Source: Candidatus Heimdallarchaeota archaeon
GTDB lineage: Archaea > Asgardarchaeota > Heimdallarchaeia > Hodarchaeales > Hodarchaeaceae
NCBI GenBank assembly: GCA_020353515.1
Contig: CP070695.1
Coordinates: 3,646,277 to 3,710,276, forward strand
Direction of reading: 5' to 3'
DNA: 64,000 nucleotides
The notes under the pieces were generated by a model. The model did not search any database. It was not told where the DNA came from and worked only from the letters and a program-made list of their open reading frames with translations. The position numbers and the translations under genes were made by a program. The first letter of the stretch is position 1, and each line of letters starts with the position of its first letter. Positions 54,799-63,551 of the stretch are shown in pieces.

Positions 54799-57700
54799 TC
54801 ATCCTAAGAGAATGGAAATTGAGTTTATTTTACCAGTCCTTATCATTGAGGCATATGGGGCTCTGATCTTACTCCCCTTGAGATTAACAATTTCTCCCCC
54901 TTTAATTTCAAGCTTGATCTCTTTAACTTTTGTCCCATTATTAAAAGTATTTAATTTCTGTGGATTTTGGTAGGTCACAACGCAATTTCCTAGGAAATTA
55001 AAGGTTACAGAACCATTTTCATCAAATAACCAGTTTGGTAGAATTGGTTTGAATTCTAAGCATAATTGGTTATTTTCCAAAAAAAAGGGGTTATTTCCTA
55101 CCATCATCAGAAGCCAAATATTCAGGAATTCAGCTGTTGCCCCACTTAATCTTGCATAGAACCCTGTGCCATGGAGAGTTTCATCAATGAAAGCGCTACT
55201 AACAATAAACGACGAATTTTCAGTCAAATTTCTTCCATATACTTCTACATCCTGAAAAGGAATGAGTACATTTTTGAAATCATCAAAAAATTCATTGTAA
55301 AGCCCTTTTTTAAGTAATTCAATCAAGAATTTGTACTCCATGTGAAGCCAGATTGATTCATTTTCTAACCAACCTGGAGTGAAAGCTTTAGCTCTCCCAA
55401 TATCGACAGGTTGTTTTTCAAGTGATTCGTTCAATTTATACATCTTTAACTTCTGGTCAAAAAGGTTACTGTCCCTTACTTGCCTCCATATTTTTCTTGC
55501 ACTTTCTTCATCAGATTGAACCTTCAAGGCTTTTACAAAACCCTCCAAAAACAATGGAAGTAAAATTGGTTTGAATTGTCTAACTTTTACATTAGGGTAT
55601 CCATTTTTATTAGTTTTAACATTTCCCTGTTCATCATAAAGCATTTGAAAGTTTTCTATTTCGTAATAAAAGTACGTTGGGATTCTATTATTGTTTAATT
55701 CAAAAGCAAGAGATAAACCCTCTTCGATTTTAATTAAAAACCTCTTTAATATGCTTTTTACTTCTGGAATTGCAATTTCTCTTTCCTCACCCATGAGTCC
55801 TAATTTGATTCTCTTTCTAAAGCGTTCTCTTTCTGTTGACACCAAATCCCAATAGTGATATTGCTTATTTTTTACTCTTGAAGAAAAATAATCATCTAAA
55901 TGTCTCAATACTGCCCAGAGAAAATCATAAATTTCCACTGGGAGTTTAATAGATTTGTGTGCGTGATTCTCTAAAGAGTTAGACATAAATTTAATGAATC
56001 TTTGGAGTTCGTAAGTTTCAGGTATCGAAGAGCCAAAAATTCCTGGCAATCCATTTAGAGCGTCATACCAGCCTGGCTTATCCGCTTCCATCTCAATTCC
56101 CATCCCATAAGGATCTAAAGTAGAAAATTTAATCAGGACTAGACAAAAGAGCTTTGAAAACAGACTAGTTTTATAAATGGAGCCAGACCCATTTTCTATT
56201 CTTACTGAATTCGGAAATCTGTCTCTAGAGTTTATTTGCTCCTCTTTTTGTCTATCTATTACAACAGAATCTATTTGCCTTACTTTTCCTTCAATTAATA
56301 CATATTTGTCTTCTCTTGGCTGAGCCATGGCCAAACTGTCATAAAAAGAGAAAATTATCATCTCAAAAAGCAATTTATCCTTTTTATCTGGATAGATTGA
56401 AATATAATCTTCAATAAGATCCAGATTATATGTCCAGTGATCTACCCAATAGCCTTCTCCATGTACGGCTTCAAATATCTGATCTGAATGTTTTAGAACC
56501 TTATTAAGAAAATCTGAAAGAGATAACTGTATATCGATTTTATGTTCCAGTAAATACCTGACTAATTTACCTGGAGTGAAAGGTTGGTTAAAGAAATCTT
56601 CAACTTTAATTTTATCACTCGTAAGATCTAGTATTTGAGGTAGATATTCTGCTTTTACATGAAAACTCGAACCCTGAAGGACCAATGGATTATACCCATC
56701 TAGTTGAATTAAATTCATGAATGTGAGGATATTGAAATGTTGAATGTTAGGGTGTATATGTACATCACATCTACGATTTTGATTTACATCTCGGTAATTT
56801 CCATTCCCTTGTGAGAAGAAATTATCGTCTAAATAGAACCAATTGTAATCTCGTTCTAGATCCCCGTGTTTTCTAAAGTATAAGTGAAATACAACAGGTG
56901 TATTTGTTCTATCTACAATCTTAGGAATTCCTCCCCGTAAAACGTTGTCCAGATAATTTTGTTGACAATAGAGGTCGAATAATTTTAAGGATGTTTTTGT
57001 TTTAACTTTCTTGGTTATTGATGTTATTATTTCCCTATTTTCATCTTTTTTTTCTTTGATATATTGCTTATTTACAATTTTTTGTTTTTGGTTATTCAAC
57101 CTATTTACATCATTCACTTGTCCAATAATAGAAAAGATTTCTACTTTATCTTTTGGTTCTAGATTAAGCTCAGCACCAAAAAAGCCACAGGGAATCTTAT
57201 TAGCAGTGATTTGTCGCCTTTTAAGTAAATCTCCAATAGTATACTTTAAAAAGCCATCAGGATGAGAAAAGGATGTATTTTTACCAAAAATTATCTCTGG
57301 ATCAACAATAGGCTCTAAAACTCTTGGAGATTCCTTTTCTTGTAAAAATGACAGATAAAAATGTCCTGTTTGTACTTTCTCAACCTTGGTTTCGTCTCCA
57401 ATCCTCGAACTAACTTTATAGAAGGGAATTTTTTCATTCATGTTTGTGATTTCAATCCACCCAATCCCAGTGTAACTCATATTCTTCAGAACTTGATGAT
57501 TGAATCCGAAAGGAATTACAATTGGTAATCCGTCAAGTAATTCCATTTTTATGGGAGCTGATGAAACGTTCTCTATTGTTAATATCCGAATTAATCCACC
57601 AAAATCTTCGTTTGGTATAGTAAAATAAGATACATTGATTTTCAGGTTGTGGTATTTGGAAATCTCCTCAATTTCTAAATCATAATAACTTATCATCATT

Positions 57701-58038
57701 CTTTCAATCTTTTCGAAAGTCTGGAGATTAACGGAGAAAGGTTCATAAAAAATTGATCTATTCTTATCTTTGATCTTAATGAAAGTCCTATATCCTGTGA
57801 AAGGTGTAGTTTGGTAGGATTTGTTGGCAGGGAAGAATTCTAAAATTGGACCATTTTTATCTTTAAATCCGAAACTGGCAATTCCTTGTCCCCTATTAAC
57901 ATAAAAGAGCCATATTGGAATACCCCTTGTACCAGCAATACCTGGTAGAAAACTAGCGAAAGGTTTCGTATTATTATAGTTCTCTATAATAAATCTATTA
58001 TTCTCATCATAATAATAATCACTCAATATACAACCCAT
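54799..58038 (-). CDS. GH161/GH94-like beta-glucan phosphorylase
   Basis: A 1079-residue protein of the large glycoside phosphorylase type (COG3459-like). The N-terminal FASFLPGIAGTRGIPIWLF, the following YVNRGQGIASFG and GPILEFFPANKSYQ (abbreviated by positions 27-75) recall GH161 beta-1,3-oligoglucan phosphorylases. GYWVDHWTYNLDLIEDY and GWYDALNG follow; in the latter D659 aligns by position with the GH94 catalytic Asp. It is longer than GH94 enzymes, as GH161 members are. Cytoplasmic. It would split beta-glucan oligomers into glucose 1-phosphate. HAD and hypothetical genes flank it on the same strand. The family is probable, the bond type inferred. Confidence 0.7.
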   Translation of the reverse strand: MGCILSDYYYDENNRFIIENYNNTKPFASFLPGIAGTRGIPIWLFYVNRGQGIASFGFKDKNGPILEFFPANKSYQTTPFTGYRTFIKIKDKNRSIFYEPFSVNLQTFEKIERMMISYYDLEIEEISKYHNLKINVSYFTIPNEDFGGLIRILTIENVSSAPIKMELLDGLPIVIPFGFNHQVLKNMSYTGIGWIEITNMNEKIPFYKVSSRIGDETKVEKVQTGHFYLSFLQEKESPRVLEPIVDPEIIFGKNTSFSHPDGFLKYTIGDLLKRRQITANKIPCGFFGAELNLEPKDKVEIFSIIGQVNDVNRLNNQKQKIVNKQYIKEKKDENREIITSITKKVKTKTSLKLFDLYCQQNYLDNVLRGGIPKIVDRTNTPVVFHLYFRKHGDLERDYNWFYLDDNFFSQGNGNYRDVNQNRRCDVHIHPNIQHFNILTFMNLIQLDGYNPLVLQGSSFHVKAEYLPQILDLTSDKIKVEDFFNQPFTPGKLVRYLLEHKIDIQLSLSDFLNKVLKHSDQIFEAVHGEGYWVDHWTYNLDLIEDYISIYPDKKDKLLFEMIIFSFYDSLAMAQPREDKYVLIEGKVRQIDSVVIDRQKEEQINSRDRFPNSVRIENGSGSIYKTSLFSKLFCLVLIKFSTLDPYGMGIEMEADKPGWYDALNGLPGIFGSSIPETYELQRFIKFMSNSLENHAHKSIKLPVEIYDFLWAVLRHLDDYFSSRVKNKQYHYWDLVSTERERFRKRIKLGLMGEEREIAIPEVKSILKRFLIKIEEGLSLAFELNNNRIPTYFYYEIENFQMLYDEQGNVKTNKNGYPNVKVRQFKPILLPLFLEGFVKALKVQSDEESARKIWRQVRDSNLFDQKLKMYKLNESLEKQPVDIGRAKAFTPGWLENESIWLHMEYKFLIELLKKGLYNEFFDDFKNVLIPFQDVEVYGRNLTENSSFIVSSAFIDETLHGTGFYARLSGATAEFLNIWLLMMVGNNPFFLENNQLCLEFKPILPNWLFDENGSVTFNFLGNCVVTYQNPQKLNTFNNGTKVKEIKLEIKGGEIVNLKGSKIRAPYASMIRTGKINSISILLG

Positions 58039-58047
58039 CCTAATATG

Positions 58048-58857
58048 TTATTTTTGTAATCGTAGAAGAAATTCTTTAACTCCTTCACCATTTGGAAAGT
58101 TTAAGACGCCTAATGAAAGATCTTTCAATCTCCTTGGTGATGATGGAAAAGTCCAAGACTCATTAGCAACCTCTGCACAATGAATATCATTTTCAGAATC
58201 ACCAATAAAGATCACTTTTAGATCTTTGATTTCTTGATTGAAGAACTCTTTCAAGAAGTCTGGAAGAAACATACATTTCTTAACTAAAGGCGGAGAGATT
58301 TCGAGATATGTGTCATGAGAAGTACTCAATTGAACTTGATTAGATAATTTTCTGCTAAGATGCTTACGAACCGTTTTTATCTTAAATTCGTCATCAATTA
58401 ATAGAATCTTTATACAGCCATTCAAAAATTCATTTCGCCAAGGTACAGGGGTAATCCCTGTTACTTTAGCCTCTCTTTCCACACCTGGGGAGAAATCGGA
58501 TACTGCCCAAAAATCTGTTCCATAATATGTTGTGATGACGTTAAAGGAAGAGAGCTCTTTGTTAATTATAGCGACTGTTTCATTTGGAAAATATTTTATT
58601 TTATCGAATTTTTGCCAACATGTGAGGTGAAGTGCAGCTCCGTTTAGGGAAATAGTGGGCACAAATTCAAAGTAGTCCTTTAGGACAAATTTTACTCCTA
58701 GGGGATGTCGTGCTGTTGCAATTAGAATACGATCCTCATTAACATAATCTTTTAAGAGGACGGCAAGATCTTGGTTTAGCTTTTCCCCTGTTTTTATCAA
58801 AGTACCATCCATATCTAACACTAAAATGAACTCATCATCAATTACCAGATGATACAC
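58048..58857 (-). CDS. HAD-superfamily phosphatase (Cof-like)
   Basis: A 269-residue HAD hydrolase of the type with a C2 cap. Motif I is VLDMDGTLI (residues 13-21), motif II lies in LIATARHP, and motifs III/IV are in FIGDSENDIHCAEVA near residue 225. Sugar-phosphate phosphatases of the Cof/SPP type have this layout. The start is GTG. It lies 9 bp upstream of the GH161-like gene, so it is probably in one operon with it and may dephosphorylate a sugar phosphate arising from that phosphorylase. That link is inferred from position. Confidence 0.85.
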   Translation of the reverse strand: MYHLVIDDEFILVLDMDGTLIKTGEKLNQDLAVLLKDYVNEDRILIATARHPLGVKFVLKDYFEFVPTISLNGAALHLTCWQKFDKIKYFPNETVAIINKELSSFNVITTYYGTDFWAVSDFSPGVEREAKVTGITPVPWRNEFLNGCIKILLIDDEFKIKTVRKHLSRKLSNQVQLSTSHDTYLEISPPLVKKCMFLPDFLKEFFNQEIKDLKVIFIGDSENDIHCAEVANESWTFPSSPRRLKDLSLGVLNFPNGEGVKEFLLRLQK

Positions 58858-58938
58858 TATCCTTTTCCTTAAGAATAGTCAGATTAAAGACTAAATCTTG
58901 TATTTTAACAAATAAGGACTCAATATGTACATTTACTT

Positions 58939-61900
58939 TTAATTATATAACCAACATTTTACCTGTCGTTCTTTATCAGACAGTTCAACGACTGGAGGTT
59001 CATAAGATTTACAATGGGTCATAATTTCAGGACACCTTGGATGGAAGCGACACCCAGGAGGAGGGTATCTTAAGTCAGGGTGACTACCTGGTATACTTCT
59101 TAATTCAGCTGGCCTTGTACCATCTGGATTAAATTTTACAATAGAAGAAATGAGTAAAGCTGTGTAAGGGTGAAGTGGATCATTGATAATATCATCCATA
59201 AAACCTGTTTCAACTATTTCACCACAATACATGATGATAGATCTACTACACAACTGTCTCAGAGTAGCTATATCATGAGAAACGAAGAGGATAGATTGAA
59301 TAATTCCTTTGTTCTTTAAGTCAGAAAGCATTTGTATCATCTGTTTTTGTGATGTAACATCTAAAGCACTAGTTGGCTCATCTATTATCAAAAGATTAGG
59401 ATTCCACAGGGTGGAGATCGCAATAACAACCCGCTGTTTCATACCTCCACTCAATTCATGAGGGTAACGATCTAAAACTGACTTGTCCAGACCCACTCTC
59501 TCAAAATGAATTTCTGCAAGTTTATAGGTTTCTACTTTAGATCCTTTTCTCCCAGTACGCTCTTCCACAACATCCATGATAAAGTCCTTGATCTTTTTCA
59601 CTGGATTCAAAGATTCCATCGAAGCTTGGGGGACATAAGACAATAGCCTGCATTTAACCTGTGTTCTCAAAGCCTCTGGCCTGATTTTATAAATGTCAAA
59701 CCTATCAACAAGAATTTTCCCCTTTTCATAATGCAAGAGTGGCCTGGGTGATCCTGTGAGAAGCTCCGCTAATGTGGACTTTCCACAACCAGATTCACCG
59801 GCAAGACCTACGATTTCACCTCTTTTAATTGTTAATGAAACATTATCCACACCATGTACAACCCCAAAAGATCCTCGATAGTAACCCTTCAGATTCTCAA
59901 CTGATAAAAGATATTCTAGGAATAAATCTTCATCTATGATTTTTGGTTCTTTGATACCTCTTCCACTAATAGCTGAGACAATAGATCGATGGGAAGAACG
60001 ATAACTCGGAATCGTTGTACTCACAATCGTTATTACAAATGAAATTGATACCCAAAGAAATATCATTAAAGGGTCTACATTTACCTTTATTGGAATGCTA
60101 GAAGAAATATACCACTGCATTAGATATGCACCAACAACTCCCTCAATTATTCCAATAATTACAGCTGTTATCTCCAACATTGTACTTTCAGCCAAAAAAA
60201 TGGAGAATACTTCTTTTTTAGAAATTCCCATAGCACGTATGATTCCTACTTCTCTTTCCATCTTCAATGTAGAGATAAGTATGCATACAAATTGAGCTAA
60301 TCCAACTAAGAAGAATGATTCTAAGAATAAAGTTTGAAATAACACAGCTTGTTTTCGAAGTGTTCCCTCGATAAATGTAGAAAAGTAATCTATTGAAACT
60401 GCGCGATAAAATTCATTATAAGTAAACTTAAGATTTTTAGTTAAATTATTCACATTAGTATCATCATCTATTGACATAACGAACCATTTTGCTACTGGTT
60501 CATCTTCGGAAGGAAAAAATTGATCAAACAAGACATTAGACAAATATAAATACAACCCTTGGCGTACAAAAGGATTACCACGTACAATTCCATTAATAAC
60601 TAATGTTTTTGTTATGTTCTCTTGTAATATGATTTGAATTGTTTCACCTAAGTCCACGTTCAGATGTTGTAAGAGAAGATTACTAATAATCACTCCTTGT
60701 TCCGAAGTATTCATCATCATTGCGAGATTAGGTTTTGTTTGGGCAATAATTGGACCTATGAACGTTTCATAATTTTTAGGATCAATACCAAAGATATTAA
60801 TTCGTTTAGAATTGAAATTCACGATAGTAGAACGTTCTTGTATGAAACTAGCTTCTACTATATCTCTATTACGCTCTAATTTTTCAACCACTGTAATTGG
60901 TAACTCTTGTCCATCATAACATTCTGCAATGATATCGATACCACCAAACTGATCATTATAATAGGTGGGAACAGCATCTATCAGAGCATTCGAAACTATT
61001 CCGATAATAATTATGAAAGACAAGGCGATAGCACTCGTCATAATAGTAATTGCCGATTTGGAGGCTTCACGTTTTACGTTTCGTGATGAAACTACTTTTG
61101 CAATGGTTGAAAACCAAAATAAGTTCTTTCCAACCTTAGGTAAAAAGTTCAATAAACCAGTTTGAATTAAAAACGTTCCAATTAAGATTAATACAAGAAC
61201 AATGAAATGAAAAGAGACAATTTCAAAAGAAAGAAATCGTGACGGACCAATAAAGTAGGATCCAATAATACCAATTGCACTTAGAACAATACCAGTCAAA
61301 AATGTATATTTCCATGTAACTTTCCATTTTTGCTCTATACTACGCTGTTGATAATGAATGTTTTGAACAGGAGGAAGAACGATAGCGATTACAACTGGAT
61401 AGATTCCTGCAATGAGGGATATCAAAATTCCGGAAAGAAACGCAGTACCTACGGACGCTGGTTTTATTACTAACTGGGTGACAGTTACTATTTCCACTGT
61501 TTGGTTAAATAGGGTTAAATACATTACTGAGAAGAGAAATCCAAAAATAGTTCCAAAAAAACTCCCTAACGTGCTATAAACTAGAATTTCAATCCCAAGA
61601 GTCACAACGATTTGAAAATTCGATGTTCCTACTGATTTTAAGATTCCAAATTCTTTTTTTCGTTCATTCACATTAATAGTTAGTAGATTAGCAAGAAATA
61701 AGATAGCTACAACAAACGATGCCAATACAATTATGTTCATGGCCGTTTGATAAGAAGTAATACCAAGTCTGGCAATTTCTGAAATTATTTTCCCCCGTAT
61801 GACTAAGAACTCCTCTCCAACTGTACTTTTTATATTTGTGACAACTTCATCAATCTCGAGTAAATCATCAACTTCGACTATACATTCAATATGGAAACTC

Positions 61901-62532
61901 CATTTTGCCTCTAATAACTTTTCACAAAGAAAATCAGCATCTACTAAGATATAAAGATATCCGAATAAGTTTCCAAAATTACTACTGTCTTCCATTATCC
62001 CCCTTATATATACTGAGCCAGAAATGTCAGGAATCAATTGAGATAAGTTAATTTTTTGATTAGGGGTGACTCCGAACATCTTTGCAAGTGTGTTTGAGAT
62101 TAGAATCCCATTATTTTTCAGTCTTAGATTTCCTTCAAGTAATTCTATATTTTGAAAATCAGGGTGACTTGTATCACAACCATATACAACAAGGTTTTCA
62201 TTTATATCAAAACCTCGACCTAAATATTGAAGGGTCTCATTTGAATAAATATGAGTTATTATTGTACTGGACTTGCTGACTCCAGATACAGATTGTACTG
62301 TGGTTGTTAATTCTCTCATTTCTTCAAGAGTCTTGTTATTATGTATTGAATAAATATTAATATCAGTATAATTATTCAATCGACGATCAGTGATAAAATT
62401 ATCATAAAGAGAATCAATAGAAATAGCTATCCCAGTTTCGAGCGCAACAGATAGTGTGATACCCAGTATTAATAGAATGCTTCTCCATTTATTCCTTCTC
62501 ACATTATGGAAAGCTATTCCAATATATCTCAT
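58939..62532 (-). CDS. FtsX/MacB-type permease fused to an Opp/Dpp-type ABC ATPase
   Basis: A 1197-residue fusion. Residues 1-395 and 405-865 are two MacB-FtsX permease units: a first helix at about 15-35, a periplasmic domain 40-255, then helices around 270-390; the second half repeats this pattern. Residues 880-1197 are an ABC ATPase with Walker A GESGCGKST (912-920), signature LSGGMKQ, Walker B LLIIDEPTSALD and the C-terminal extension GSHPDLRYPPPGCRFHPRCP with four Cys, a hallmark of the OppD/DppD oligopeptide-import type. A single frame codes all of it. The pair of ABC-2 permeases lies upstream. Substrate and direction are unknown; peptide or drug export or membrane remodelling are options. 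Confidence 0.85.
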   Translation of the reverse strand: MRYIGIAFHNVRRNKWRSILLILGITLSVALETGIAISIDSLYDNFITDRRLNNYTDINIYSIHNNKTLEEMRELTTTVQSVSGVSKSSTIITHIYSNETLQYLGRGFDINENLVVYGCDTSHPDFQNIELLEGNLRLKNNGILISNTLAKMFGVTPNQKINLSQLIPDISGSVYIRGIMEDSSNFGNLFGYLYILVDADFLCEKLLEAKWSFHIECIVEVDDLLEIDEVVTNIKSTVGEEFLVIRGKIISEIARLGITSYQTAMNIIVLASFVVAILFLANLLTINVNERKKEFGILKSVGTSNFQIVVTLGIEILVYSTLGSFFGTIFGFLFSVMYLTLFNQTVEIVTVTQLVIKPASVGTAFLSGILISLIAGIYPVVIAIVLPPVQNIHYQQRSIEQKWKVTWKYTFLTGIVLSAIGIIGSYFIGPSRFLSFEIVSFHFIVLVLILIGTFLIQTGLLNFLPKVGKNLFWFSTIAKVVSSRNVKREASKSAITIMTSAIALSFIIIIGIVSNALIDAVPTYYNDQFGGIDIIAECYDGQELPITVVEKLERNRDIVEASFIQERSTIVNFNSKRINIFGIDPKNYETFIGPIIAQTKPNLAMMMNTSEQGVIISNLLLQHLNVDLGETIQIILQENITKTLVINGIVRGNPFVRQGLYLYLSNVLFDQFFPSEDEPVAKWFVMSIDDDTNVNNLTKNLKFTYNEFYRAVSIDYFSTFIEGTLRKQAVLFQTLFLESFFLVGLAQFVCILISTLKMEREVGIIRAMGISKKEVFSIFLAESTMLEITAVIIGIIEGVVGAYLMQWYISSSIPIKVNVDPLMIFLWVSISFVITIVSTTIPSYRSSHRSIVSAISGRGIKEPKIIDEDLFLEYLLSVENLKGYYRGSFGVVHGVDNVSLTIKRGEIVGLAGESGCGKSTLAELLTGSPRPLLHYEKGKILVDRFDIYKIRPEALRTQVKCRLLSYVPQASMESLNPVKKIKDFIMDVVEERTGRKGSKVETYKLAEIHFERVGLDKSVLDRYPHELSGGMKQRVVIAISTLWNPNLLIIDEPTSALDVTSQKQMIQMLSDLKNKGIIQSILFVSHDIATLRQLCSRSIIMYCGEIVETGFMDDIINDPLHPYTALLISSIVKFNPDGTRPAELRSIPGSHPDLRYPPPGCRFHPRCPEIMTHCKSYEPPVVELSDKERQVKCWLYN

Positions 62533-62663
62533 TTTAAACCCTAAATTGTGTAAATAGATTCAAATCAATTAGATTTTCTATTCTTTTTTCTTTTTACTAC
62601 GATTACATTCAGGAAAGGACCTTAAAATATTACTGTCTTAATATTGGTGTTGTTGAAGAGAAG

Positions 62664-63551
62664 CTAGTAATAACCAAGTACTCCTTTTTTCCGGGTCCGA
62701 TATTCAAAGTAGTTAAAGATTAAAATTCCTAAACAGAGCCAAACGATATTTAGGAATGATAGATATACTAGAATTTCAAACCAATAATCACTAAATCCTT
62801 GAAGTACGCCTTCTCGGAAACCTTCGACACCCCATGTAATTGGGGAAATAAATGATAATGGTCTGAGGAAGAAAGGTAGTACAGCCAACGGGAAGAATGC
62901 TGGTGCCAGTAAGTTCATGAATCCATCCATAAAGAGGACGAATTTCCATGCTTGCTTCATAGCAAGCACTAATCCAGAAATAATTAAAGAAAAACCCAAC
63001 AACGAGACCGTAGCAAAAAACAAGATCAGTATCATTGGAAGGAAATTTAAAAGATTTATTTCTAATCCGTAGAGAAAGAATACACCACCAACTTGTAAGA
63101 AAAATGCCAATACTGACATAGTTAATCCAAAAAGTGTATTTCCTAAAATAATTGAAAATCTGGATGCAGGAGTCATATAAATACTGACCAAAGTCCCAGT
63201 CCATTCTTCGCGTCGAATACCCATAGCACCCATCCAATAGATTCGTGTTAGAATAGCCATTGATGCTGAACCGAAAGTTAAGAATAAAATAACATCACTT
63301 GTGGTTGCATAATTCGCTAACATCTCGCTTTCACGACCACCAACCAAGGTTTGTCCATAAATAATAACAGGTAATAAGAAAATCAATGGTTCAGAGACAA
63401 AATAGAGAAAAGTCAATGGATACGATAACCTAATTCTCCAATACTTGATCATTAGCTCCCAGGCACAATTTACTTCAAACCAAAGACGAGAGAGAGAACT
63501 TTGAAGAAATTGGGGTGATTGATCTTCATAAGATTTAGTTATGTGATCCAA
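62664..63551 (-). CDS. ABC-2 type permease
   Basis: A 295-residue integral membrane protein with about six helices. IRREEWTGTLVSIYMTPAS (about 104-122) is the cytoplasmic-loop signature of ABC-2 export permeases, and PITWGVEGFREGVLQG is near the end. The start is a TTG directly after the stop of the next ABC-2 gene (0 bp gap), so the two permeases are translated together and probably dimerise. The FtsX-ATPase gene follows 131 bp downstream on the same strand. No separate ABC-2 ATPase lies in the window; it may be encoded beyond 64 kb. Confidence 0.85.
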   Translation of the reverse strand: MDHITKSYEDQSPQFLQSSLSRLWFEVNCAWELMIKYWRIRLSYPLTFLYFVSEPLIFLLPVIIYGQTLVGGRESEMLANYATTSDVILFLTFGSASMAILTRIYWMGAMGIRREEWTGTLVSIYMTPASRFSIILGNTLFGLTMSVLAFFLQVGGVFFLYGLEINLLNFLPMILILFFATVSLLGFSLIISGLVLAMKQAWKFVLFMDGFMNLLAPAFFPLAVLPFFLRPLSFISPITWGVEGFREGVLQGFSDYWFEILVYLSFLNIVWLCLGILIFNYFEYRTRKKGVLGYY

